From assembly GCA_032164295.1 (NCBI GenBank), contig JAJHTX010000011.1, positions 1-64,000 of the forward strand: a stretch of 64,000 bases of DNA, given 5' to 3'. The DNA is from Inonotus obliquus. Lineage: Eukaryota > Basidiomycota > Agaricomycetes > Hymenochaetales > Hymenochaetaceae. The translations under genes and the position numbers were made by a program. Positions 47,215 to 59,056 of the stretch are shown here, one piece after another (positions within the stretch are counted from its first letter, which is position 1; each line of letters begins with the position of its first letter). The notes beneath the pieces are model-generated. The model was not told where the DNA came from, did not search any database, and saw only the letters and a list, made by a program, of their open reading frames with translations.

Positions 47215-49204
47215 TTAAATCTTCACGTTCTCGAGAGCTTGCGCATCGCTCGGTGTGAATGGATGCACTTCCTCGACCTCTCGGATCAGGGCCTCTGCTT
47301 TCGCGCTGCGAGGTCTCACGTCCGACCTGAACTCGACAGGATGGCTGAGCGTACCTGGAGCGAATGCCACAGTAGGTTCCATTACTTGTCCATTTTCCGC
47401 TGGCTTGTTGATATTGAGTACCGCGAGGCTTTGGCATACGAGCAGGTACATTGTAACATCCACAAGTTCACGACCCGCACAAACACGCCTGCCGAAACCA
47501 AACACCAGAGATCTCGGATCCATCTCTGGCTCGCGTCCATCAACACCGAGGAATCGTTCCGGCTTGAAGGTCATAGGGTCATGGTAGTTCCTCGGATCGT
47601 GTGTGAAAAGCCTGGGAAGCGCCAAACGGAGGTTATGCCGATGGATAAATTCAAGACGGTGATAAGGACATACCATACGTTAGGAATCACGATGGATCCC
47701 TTTGGGATCAAGTATCCCTCATAAAAATCGTCTTCTGTGGATAAGTGTGGGAAGCCCAGTGGTCCAACAGGGTGCCATCGTAAAACCTCTTTAGCTAGAG
47801 CGTTTACATATGGAAGGTTCTCTCGGTCTCCAACATCCGGAAGACGGTCATTCCCGATGACGCGATCGATTTCTTCCTGCGCCTTGCGCTGCACTTCGGG
47901 ATACGCCGTCATGGCAAGGAAAAACACCTGCAACGAAGCTACAGTCTATAATACGCAATTGTTGTTCAGGCGGGGCACGGAGCCGAGATAACATGAAGAC
48001 CGAACCAACCGTTTCGGAACCTCCGGCATACAGCGATTGGGCTGTCCATTTGATAATGTCCTCTTCCTCCGGACTTAAATTACCGTTCTGGAGAAGAGTA
48101 GAAGCATACGATGCCGTTTCAGTACCAGCAGCCATTTGTTGTTTTACAAAAGCGAACGGCTTTTCAACGAGTTCCGTGAGTGATCTCCTCCATTCCGCCG
48201 CTGTGCGTTTGAAACCCATCCCTGGTAGCCATTCCGGAAGATATCTGACTACATAGGTCTGTTAGTCTAACGAGAATGCCAAGATATCACTGGTCGCTCA
48301 CGGAAGGGCAGTGTGTCTACAAGCCAAGCTCCGGCAATTGACGATTGAGAAAAGTGTTCGAGCACGTCGTCAGCGAGTTGAACTAGCGGATCACGTTCTC
48401 GGGGTTCAATTGTGTAACCATGAGATATTTTCAGAATGATGGCGCCGGCAACACTGGATAGCAGATAAAGCGGTGTTGGTTCGTCCGACTCATACCGGAG
48501 CAAATATGACAAACGTACGTCTGAACGTGTTGGAGGAGCTTCTCCGGATCATCTAGCACCCTAAGAAGGAATCGGCGCATCTCGACATTTTGGAGCTCGC
48601 TAAAGCGGGAGACGGCTGTTTTTGTACCTATTATTGCATGAAAGTTCTTGCGATATGCACGGAATCGGTCTGTATAAGGTTGTCCAATCAAAGTGTTCTG
48701 CCAGCCGACCCTATAAAGGAAGTTGAGTGTTTGTAATGTCAAAAGGAGTCGATAGACAACTCACATTTCTCCTCCGAACACGAACCTCGGACGGGATGAG
48801 TAAACGGCGGAACGCTTTTCGAATAGCTCGAATGCTATTGACTGGTCGTTCAAGATTACCAAAGTTTGCCCGAACGTTGTTACTGAGCTAATCGGACCTG
48901 TAAGAGGGATGAATGAATTAATCGTACTTGTGAGAAAGCACCGAGCTCTTTACGCACCGTATACATCCTTGTGTTTGGCCCAATGAACCCACTCTTGTTC
49001 TCCTGGTTGTGGTAAATCCTTCAGATTACCTATAAACGGTCTTCGCTTCGGTCCAGGTGGTAATGGTGCACGTGGCCTTCTGGAAGCGAAGAGGGACACT
49101 GCGATGATCAAACTGAGAGCACCGAACCCAAGAATGATAGGATGGGCATCAGATATAGTCATGACTAGAGCCAGTCGATCGCAAAGGGGCAGCGATGCAG
49201 TCAT
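47215..49204 (-). CDS. Cytochrome P450 monooxygenase 2
   Basis: Two in-frame starts: 49204 and 49162; the second (MTISDAHPIILGFGALSLII) gives a more usual anchor. Hinge APLPPGPKR then FIGNLKDLPQPGEQEWVHWA. Exons follow with the same pattern as its neighbours: NTLIGQPYTDRFRAYRKNFH, AIILKISHGYTIEPRERDP, GMGFKRTAAEWRRSL, I helix SLYAGGSETVG, EVLRWHP, and heme loop FGFGRRVCAGRELVDV. All catalytic motifs are intact. It shares about every block with P450 1 and 3, so the three arose by tandem duplication. Substrate unknown. Confidence 0.9.
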
Positions 49205-50133
49205 GCGAAGGGAGAAGTGTTGCTAAGGATGTGTTTGCTCTGCAGAGCACTGGGGCCAACATGCCTTATATCCACGAAGTAGCCAGGCGCATGCTGGAGT
49301 AATGATGCGTTTTTCATGGAAGATCAAACTCTAGAGGAAGGAAGTCTGGATAGGGCCCCGGCAACTCACGAGCGCGATTGATACCCAACAGCAAGTTCGA
49401 CTTCTTTGATAAAAGACCCAGCCTGAGTACGCTGTTCATTTGATCTCCATACCAAACAGTGCATGAATGTGCCGAGACCTCAGTTGGTAGAAATCCATCA
49501 GTCATGATGAAGATCTCTTATCATTACAGACCATGAAGAATGCTTACTCGAGTCCAAAGTGGTGATAGAAGAGTCGAGAACGACGACGGCAGCTCAGAAA
49601 GGCATCAAGGAAGGGTGGGGAACGTTCAAGAGTTGCAGCTGGTACCTCAACAGCTGTCTCTCAAGAAATCAAGAACCAGTCCGCGAGCATGGCGTCCTTG
49701 ATGTAAGTTGGTGAGACGTATCATGAGCGCTGGATGGCGATGGTACTGCGGAAACGATAGAAAAGGTAAGCTGATGGTGCGACAGAGAAACGACCGGAAA
49801 ACATACCTGAGAAGCTCGGTACCACCGCGCTGGATTGATAACAGAAAGCACGAAATACTTGGAAATTTGCAGCCTAGGTCATCATTCGAGAAGTGGTGGC
49901 AAAGACAAACAGACGTGGCCTTTTCATCTGCGCATCTGCGCAGAGGCATGGCAGGCAATGACGGTTCAAATAAACATGGACTCTAGAATTATGTAATACA
50001 TGAGAACACATTATGTAACATTCTGTTCCGCAATCTCTTGCTAGGCTCCTGGCAAATGTTTGCTAAGCGATAGAACAAGGAGTAGAAAAATATAAATACG
50101 GACAAAGAAAGACGACATCTAGAGCTGTAGATT
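49205..50133. other. Intergenic region between P450 genes 2 and 3
   Basis: About 930 bp. Minor frames only (for example 49958-49647, minus) with no domain. Likely contains the promoter of P450 2 and the 3' end of P450 3. Confidence 0.4.
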
Positions 50134-52108
50134 TCAGAGTGCCTTAGAATCTCCCTCGATAAACGGGTGGTCTATCTCAACTGATCGGATGAGAGCTTCC
50201 GCTATTCTGCTGCGAGGTTCGAACTCAGCCTTGAAAGTCAAAGGCTGACTTAATGGACCCGGAGTAAACGCGACCGCCGGAACCACGGTATTCCCACCAT
50301 ATATTGGTCTTTTAATGTTGAAAACAGCAAGGCTCTGCGCTATCGTCAGATATAGCAGAGCATCAGCGATCTCGCGCCCTGGACAGATACGACGACCGAA
50401 TCCGAAAGCAAGGAAGCGCGGATCCATTTCGGCTTGCCTGTCATCATCGCTGAGAAAGCGCTCAGGCTTAAATCTCATTGGATCATGATAGGTCTTTGGG
50501 TCATGCGTGAACAGCCTGCTCAATGTGCGTACATCAATAACGGAGTATCAGTGTACATGGAATAGTAACAGACCAGACGTTCGGAATTAGGATCGACCCT
50601 TTAGGTATGTAATAACCCTCATAAGTGTCGTCTGCAGTCGACATGTGCGGGAATCCTAGTGGTCCAACAGGGTGCCAACGTAGGACTTCTTTAACGATCG
50701 CATCGATGTAAGGTAGGTTTTTACGGTCCTTAAAGCCGGGAAGACAATCACTGCCAACTATAATATCAATCTCCTCCTGCGCCTTGCGCTGTACTTCTGG
50801 GTGGACCATCATGGCAAGAAAGAAGCACTTCAAGACAGTGACAGTCTACAATCGGTTATTGAACCACGTTCTATCAACCTCTTGGTTCGGAGATCAGCGG
50901 AAGAATCGAGAAACGTACAGTTTCAGAACCTCCAGCATACAAAGACTGAGCCGACCATTTCACGATGAATTTTTCCTCGAGGCTCAGATCGCCTTTCTCA
51001 AGGAGCGTAGATGTATAGGATGGGACATGAGTGCCTGCGGCCATTTGTCGTTTAACGAACATGTATGGTTTCTCGGCAGACTCTTTCAATACTCTCCTCC
51101 ATTTCTCCGCTGTCCGTTTGAATCCCATTCCAGGTATCCAGGCAGGGAAATACCTAACTACAGAACCTCTTTAGCATGATTGTTTAGTTCTTCTCCTGCT
51201 CCTACTTACGAAATGGAATCATGTCCACAGTCCATCCACCGGCGGCTCCTGCGTGTGAGATAGTAGCAAGCGCTTGATCAGCGAGCTCTACAAGCGGATC
51301 TCCATCGCGAGGTTCAATCGTGTAGCCATGAGAAATCTTAAGTAATACTGCTCCTATCAAACTAAGACAGCCGTGAGTCATAAAATGAGAAAAGATAATA
51401 GGCACAGTAAACATACGTCTGGATGTGCTGGTACAGCTTCTCCGAGTCCTCGAAGACGCGGAGAAGAAACCTGTGAACTTCGGTTTCTTGGAGTGGATTG
51501 AAGCGGGAAGCTGCGGTCTTGGAGCCAAGTTCTGCATGAAGATTTTTTCGATAGGCGCGGAAACGATCCGAGTACGGCTGGGCCACTAACGTGTTCTGCC
51601 AACCGACCCTAAAACAACGCAGTTCAACCTCTTATGCCATGTCAGGATCAAAGAGCCGTACAGTTCTCCGGAGAATACCATCCTAGGCCGAGAAGAATAA
51701 GTGGCAGAACGTTTGTCAAGAAGCTCAAACACGACGTCCTGGTCGTTGATTATCACTAGCGTCTGACCAAAAGTAGTTATAGAACTAATAGGGCCTGTAC
51801 AAACATAATTCAGTTTATTTCATTGGACGAGGAAACGATGCGTATGCCAATTCTCACATACCATATAGCTCTCTATGTTTTGCCCAATGGACCCATTCCT
51901 GTTCTCCAGGCGGTGGTAAATCCGCGAGATTGCCGAGAAACGTATTCGGCTTGGGTCCAGGTGGGAGAGGTAGTGGCGACTTGCTTGGAGAAAGGAGTGA
52001 TTTAAGCATGTAAGCACACAGCACGGCCAAGCAGAGTTCGATGAATAAAGTCATTGGGAAGGAGAGGAGAGGCAGAGGGGAATGGACGAAGAAGGGCACT
52101 TTCAACAA
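50134..52108 (-). CDS. Cytochrome P450 monooxygenase 3
   Basis: Two in-frame starts, 52108 and 52054; the latter (MTLFIELCLAVLCAYML) begins a clean anchor helix. Hinge LPLPPGPKPNTFLGNLADLP then EQEWVHWAKHRELYG. Core blocks: GSKTAASRFNPLQETEVHRF, LLKISHGYTIEPRDGDP, PAWIPGMGFKRTAEKWRR, SLYAGGSETV, EVLRWHPVGPLGFPHMS, and heme loop FGFGRRICPGREIADALLYL with cysteine present. C-terminus is shorter than in 1 and 2 and ends GDSKAL. No lesion seen. Third and most upstream of the tandem set. Confidence 0.9.
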
Positions 52109-55100
52109 AGATCCGAATTATAACCCTTTCGTGATCAAGTTGTTGATGAGCAGTGAGCACAGAAGCCTCCAAGAATGGAGAGTGTGGCTCTTCAAAGTTA
52201 ACGCATTCTGTCCCACATTATTACAGTGTGACACATCACGTCGCATCAACTCCGCACAAACCGCAATTTTGAGTTTCAGTCCGCGAATCAGTCGCTGCGG
52301 AGTATGTCTGCTAATATCCTACATCGATAAATATAGATGATAATGCTTAACAGAGCCGAGCTACTCACCGAGGATTATGGAACATTGGAAGCTTAGAGTA
52401 GCATGGTTGGACTCGGACACGTGTTGGCATAAGGAAACGCGGACCTTGCGTAGCAAGATGGTACTCTCCGGAAGAAGATGTTTGAGAGCAAATAAGGTGG
52501 AGAGATATACGATGAGTGTGGTCTGCACGTTTTCTTTTTCCCCTGCTTCGAGTTTCCCATTCTTCGATCCTCGCCTCCAGGTTGGCATGTATATATGCGG
52601 GAACAAGAAAATGGAGTCGCCATACACCGTCCAATGGAGCGCGTGCCACATAAATCAATTCGTTACCGCAGTTCAGCTCAGTCTGAGCTCACAGTGCCAT
52701 AACTGAGTGCATCATGATGCCATAAGAAAATGGACGAACGGACCCGTTCCTGCCTGGTGGGAAAGTTAGTTACGTAATGAATACCCAATTTGGTACACCT
52801 CCTCTCAAGACATTCTCTCATTCTCTCCGAACGGACTGAGCTTGACTCTCGGCTGGTACGCAATATATCGCCACATTGGAATTGCTGAAAACTATCTATA
52901 GGTACCAGTTCTCGTCTTTATGCACTGTAATCTACGAAGGACCAGAACCTCAAAGGATCAATCGGAAATTAAAGTACCGGACCGGCGAATCGTATTTGAT
53001 TAAATCTGATCTCAACTAGACACAATGCGGATGAGTGCTGCGCCAGCCTGAGTTTGGCCGAGATACTAGATCTATTATTCGACTCAAATTCGTTAGGGAA
53101 GGTGGCGAACCGTAAAACTCGATAAACAAGAGGTTTCTGATAGCTCGTGCGATACTATCTTGGCCCCTATGTTGATTTCTTCCAACCTTGCATGCGGATA
53201 ACACTACCGGAGTATTCATTCTATTTTCCGGCTTTCGGCCTTACAATCCTTCGGGATATAGCAATTTAGTTGACTGTAACAGACGGGCGGAAATGAATTA
53301 GTTCCAGCACGTTACTCCAGGTCAAGGTGATGTCCCTGCACTCGCTCAGCGCAAAAGTCAATATACCCTCTCAAGAGTGTCATGGCACCAGAGATCAACT
53401 TGTGCTAGTGCGATGGTGTGGAGAATGCAGAAGAAGCATGGTGAAGGGAGTCAACCTGAGACAGGGGGATGAACAGAATCCTCCGCCGATCGGTGGATGA
53501 TGCAAATATATGTTCTTCCCCACTTATCTCCAGGTATTAGCATTGGCTGAGCGCGAGGAGTACGAGGTTCCAGCACCTCAGCGCTTGTGTGGAAGAGATT
53601 CAAGTGATAAACGTACAGATATGACAAAGGGCGGTTTAGAGTTGGAGAAGAAATTGAATTTATATCCATAACAACGTCCTTGTATTCTTCTCCACCTCAA
53701 AGCCATTGTGAAACACTCCTGAGGCCGGAAAGAAGTCCACTCGATGCTTCTTGCGCCTTCTGATATTGTGCGCAAGAGCAAAGGGCATCGACGGCAGATA
53801 CTATCATGCAGCTGACAAGAATTTTTTGAGGTACCCGGGAGTCTGATATTGTGTTTGATCATCCCCATTCTAAGGATAGACTTGATGTTACAAAGACCGA
53901 GTCCTTCTCACTTTCAGATTCAGAGACAGAAAACGGATTAGTTGTCATCGCAGGCCTATGTTTTGAATTGCCTCGCGTATGTGGATTCCCATATTCCCGC
54001 TTCTCCGAATATACGATGCTCTATACTTTGCCAGGCCTAGACATGGACTTTGGGACAAGACACCAATGACTTCCGCGGCGACACATGTACCCTAGGACAT
54101 CGGGTCTCCGGTTAACTTCTAGAAACGATGCTTGCCAAAATATCGAGACAAGTACCGAGAGAAGCATGCCGATAATTTTCTCCCATCATATCAGGACTTC
54201 ATCTAGGTGTTTGGAGTTATCAACATCCTCATCATCTTTCCTGTAATCATATTTACTACGAAGGACGCGACACTCACCATGTGAATCCGAATCCTGTCTC
54301 GATCTTCTTCAAGAAGTATTGCTCTCAACGTCTAAAGCGAGAACTCAGCCTCGAGGAGTTCATAACTCGAAGATGCCAGGAAATGAATGATAAATTAAGG
54401 AAGAACTTTGGGAGGCAAATCCCGGATTAATACAGCTCGCATAAACTGGTCTTCTCCGCAAATAAGCTTACATACCAGCTTCAAAGCTTCTGCGCGAAGC
54501 CGAGCCGTGCGGTCATCGATGAAATGGAAGGAAGGATATCGAAGCCAAGAAGCTACACACGAGTTGTTATTTGCTGACAAAGGACCAAATGGTGAGCCAG
54601 ACGTTTACTGGATTGGCGGCCAATACGAGTGCTTCAATAGGCAGTCAGTCATAGACCCGACGACGACGATCCACCGAACTGCCTTTGACAATAGAGAATG
54701 ATGATGATAGCTTCGGTTTGCCTAAGAATTAAGAACCCCGTTTCCGAATAAGTGGCTGAGATGGTTCCACGGCCAGATCATAACCCCCAGAACAATGGAT
54801 CCAAGGCGATGTCTTCAACCTGAGCACTTTTGCAACCTGTTAAAGAGCATCAGCCACTTACAGCGGTGTCTGGGGATCCAATGTATAGCCCTTGAATAGA
54901 ATTATCTATCCGTACTGACTCTGTCACGAATTCACTCAGCTCAGAATGATCTATGTTGATATCGCCTAGACGTCAATCCCTGTCACAATTTACCAAAGCA
55001 TGAACGATTTTAACTGGCGGATCAGCTAGATGGCCATGAACAGAATCCACCATATCGCGTAGTCTGAAGGCCTATGGCTTCATGGCGTTCCTTCATGAGG

Positions 55101-58100
55101 CAAATCACCAGTTCCACACTTGCTTACATAGTCCAGATGCGTAGTGGAATGTGTGAAAAAGTCTGGCATGCAGCAGCTCAAGAAGAACGGTATCCCCGAA
55201 TCCGTCCAAGCATCGAAGCATCGCAATCCCAAGCTCCGAACCATAGATCAGATCAAAAGCCATCAGTTAGCTTCGGAATTCTGGATCATCAAGGGCCACC
55301 CTTTGGCCTATGTTTCTAGTCTCCGTAGTCAGCGATAAGCACCAGCAGCGACCTCTAGCGCCGGAAATGATGTGCTGGACTGGCTCGTGCGGTGCATGCG
55401 GAACAACCAGATGTGGAAGATGACAACGTGGGTATCCATTCAAAGACAAGGGCAGAATCTTCGCATTCTAGTGTGCGGGCTGCGCGGGTTAAAATGAAGA
55501 TTGTTGGCTGTGGGAGAAGAGTGAAGTCGTACGTGCTGGTCTGGCACAGTGGCAGGTCAGGTCTAGCCTTCCACGTGATGCAAGAAATAAAGTTGAGGAA
55601 ATTCCAATTTTCCTTCTGACAAATCATCACACAACGAACTCAAATAATCAAGATTGGAAACACCGTACGCGACCGTTGCAGAATCATCTTACGCGATTCC
55701 AACTTTCGGAGGACTTCGCGAAGCCAAAACCGAAATTTTGTATTCAATCATGATGTGCAGATGGGAAAATTCTCTCTGAGGTTCGTCGTTTTAGCGCCGG
55801 AAAGCATCCGTGCTTGTGAGCGCTGTTTATCACCGCATGCAAGTCTAAATAGAAAATAAATGTCGTAACGACTTCCAGTTCAAGTAAAGCATCTTCATGG
55901 CGCTTCTTCTAGAACAAGCTGCTTGGGCGTTCTCGTTCGTGCCGTACAATCGTTGATTGAACCATCAGCTCATGGTACTGAGATATGCCAGTGTGAAATA
56001 CGTGAAGTCAAAACGGCCATCAAAATTATACAGCTACGCGACGAATCAGGCACATGAGCGGATCAGTAACCGTATCGCAATGCGATAGCGTGCTCGTCGG
56101 ATGTCCGATTGATTCTCCGCTCATATTACAGACATCGGCAACCAGTATATTGCGCAACCACACTCGGTGTCGATCGAGCATTCCATAAGACTCAGACTAG
56201 CAAACTAGAGTCTGATCAAGGCAGGGACACTAGCGAGGAGAGAGAACTTAAATCATTAGCGAAATCGCGGCAGCAAATTTTGAATTTAGCGGGATCTAAT
56301 AAAAATAACTAGATCATTTATAGCACGAAACGGAAGTTGGGTTATTTGATCCTGCCAGTGCAACGACATGCTATTACTGAACGCATGAATGTGAGCAGGG
56401 GCCTCAGCATGACCACAACAGTGACTCATTGACTGAGGATTCTAGATATAGAGGAAATGTGGACAACTAGTAAGCCCGACATTATAGTAAAACGCGAATG
56501 ACACGGAGAAGTGTCTGAATCAATGGATTAATGCATGGTTGAGGAAAAACGCAGCTACTCACTGGTCTTCTACAGCCAGACTCCAGTACTGCGCTCGGAC
56601 CTCGCGTACTGGATGAAAGTTGAGCTGATCGCCGATCAGCATCTCCAATGCCTCGAACTGTGCATACCCAAGAAGTGATACTAGCATTGACATTCGCCAT
56701 TTACGCATCGGAATTCCTATTGCTTAATCTACTAAGGTGCTAAACGACGGCGGAAAGCGAATTGGACGTTGCTGCCTATGTTTCACGCTTAATCAGAAAG
56801 GCGTGGCTCGAGCGGCGTAAGGTACCCAGACAAGACTGAAAATCTGACCCGTATGAGACTACCGCAAACACAGCTGTCAGGACTTTGGAGAAACCCCTGA
56901 CTAGGATCAATCTACTCAAGTATTTGGACAATCATACTCGCTCCACTCCGTGCTCAGCGAGGTTGCTAGATTTACTCAATTCCGCACACCAAAGAGCGCG
57001 TAACAGAAGGAGATTCACGGCGGAGATCTGACGTACGATTGAGAATGGTGATAAGTCCAAACGTACCAGAGGATTCAGCCCAGGGGTAAATGTGTTTATT
57101 GGCATTAGTTTGCGGCAGAAACGAGATTAAGAGACCAGATAACAAGGCTGGAATGAGCCAGACAGTTAATCGCGGTCAAAGTCGGCTTTGCTGCATGGGA
57201 GATTTCGAAGAAATATACCACAATTTCCCAGCATTTCAGTAGATTCTCCATGGGTTGAGCGTTACTTACGGTAGCTTCTGTGTGTCCCCAGCATCTAATT
57301 ACGAAAAATAGCTTGCACGACAGAACCGACGGTAAGGCGGGAACTAGGATCCAAACAACGCACATTAAGACAATTCGGACTCGATAAGTCGGCGGAATCA
57401 GAGGCGAACTGTATCGTCCTGACAGGTATTGCACCACCCATCAAAAGACAAGACCGAGATCGCACACCAAGATTTCATCTCCAGCATCTCCTGGCATAAT
57501 TTCCCCCTGTGCGCGCGGGAGTAATCCTTGTCTAACCTAATTTCGATAGGCCCATGGTACGTAGTTAAGGAAGTGGGTGGAGTGCAATAAATTTCTGGCG
57601 AGCAACTATAACACACGGTGACAGGCGGGCGGTGAGACAAAGTAAACTCACATATCGTTCGCCATGGAAAATGTCCACGGCCAAAGGGCAGCAGAGCGAA
57701 ACATAAAAGTTGTTAAACTGAGTTCGGTTTCATCGTGGAATGCGAACCCAGCAGGACGGCGAGATCACAGCGTGCAAAGGAAGCATCCCGGAGCAGATCG
57801 GTTGTGGATCGACTCGGATGCCGAACGACTCTTTGGTCATAGCCAGTACTTCTCGGGTTCTTGAAGAGGTCAACGACTGAATACACTCCAAGGAGATGCG
57901 TCAATGAAGCTAGCGCACGGTTCCTGTAAAGGTTGCAATCGTGCAGTGATGTTTCAAAGCTAATCAATTCGTCACGAGGATGGCCATTGTCAGGCTGAAG
58001 AGTAACATTGTATAACGAGACCTAACCGACGATTAGCTCTACCGTGAGGGCAAGCCTCCGACCAGCCGCGAAGTTGAATGCGGGCCAAAAGTGCACAAAG

Positions 58101-59056
58101 CTGAAGGGTACCAAGGCCAGCATGAGCTAAGTCACCTTGTCTTCTTGATCGGACTGGGAGATCTAAGTATGGTAGTGAATTGCGGCGACGCACGACGTTC
58201 TCTTGCATCCGCAACTTAGCGTCAAATGAAATAGGGTAGGTAGTGGTGACTAGCAACTATGCGACGTTCAGTTCTCCATTGCAGATAAGTTGAGATAAAA
58301 TATGTTGATTATGACTCCGCCGTGCCAAGGAATTGGAGGACATCAGCGAATGAACGCGAGAAACTTGCTGAATGAACATTACCTTACCTGATAAGCACAA
58401 ATTTTTAAAGACAAGGTGCAGTGAGCGCTCGACCGCCGAGCGACGAGCTAATGTCAGCAAGAGACTAATTGGAGGGGTGCCTTACGCTGTGCGCGGACTT
58501 GCAAATCTGCCTTGTTTTTTTTTTCTTTGCTGTCCCGAAGTTTCGTCAAATCGTCAAGACGAAGTATGCAGTATCGTCAGATCGGCGGGCTACCAATGGA
58601 CGTCTGCTTCAAGGATTGAGTTATGAAGTGATAGGTGCTCCGTGCGCGCAATGGATGGCGACGAGTGCGATATAGGTCTTCGAAACTCCCTCGTGTGTAT
58701 ATTCTGGCTCGAAATGCCCCCCCCCCCAAGACAATGCACGCCATAACGGAAGCGAGCGCAAATAGTTGTACACTGTAGATTAAGTAATAGTGGTGCCAGG
58801 GGTCGCGAAAGGGACCCTTGATGAGACCCCAATATTACCGAGTTTGATTCCGTGGTCTGGAAGAAATATAAGCTTAGACCCCGGATACCGCAAATACTGG
58901 TTTAACGGAGGAATTACTTAACGGCACGCGCTCTCTCGACTTTTGTATTTCCCATCTTCATCCCCTCTTATCGCCCTGCCCTTCGACATCGCGGTCAACC
59001 CAGACATCATCCTTCAACACGCTGCCGCTATCGACTGGAACGCGATCACCGATATC
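52109..59056. other. 7-kb region without recognisable genes
   Basis: Nearly 7 kb with only short frames. A minus-strand frame at 57437-57105 has two hydrophobic stretches (VRIVLMCVVWILVPALPSVL and a second near 57190) and could be a decayed membrane protein, but no frame joins it to anything. A C10 tract lies at 58719-58728. The last 200 bp, pyrimidine-rich, are the leader of the HMG-box gene. I see no transposase, reverse transcriptase, long terminal repeat or tandem repeat. Very decayed element remains are possible but not shown. Confidence 0.5.

Noticed and set aside
57105..57437. Possible third membrane protein (hydrophobic frame)
   Set aside because: Only two hydrophobic stretches and no neighbouring exon in frame; it lacks the DUF6533 signature.
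58943..59056. N-terminal extension of the HMG-box protein beginning at 58943
   Set aside because: The first codon there is TTG; the first ATG in frame is at 59057 and fits the conserved start better.
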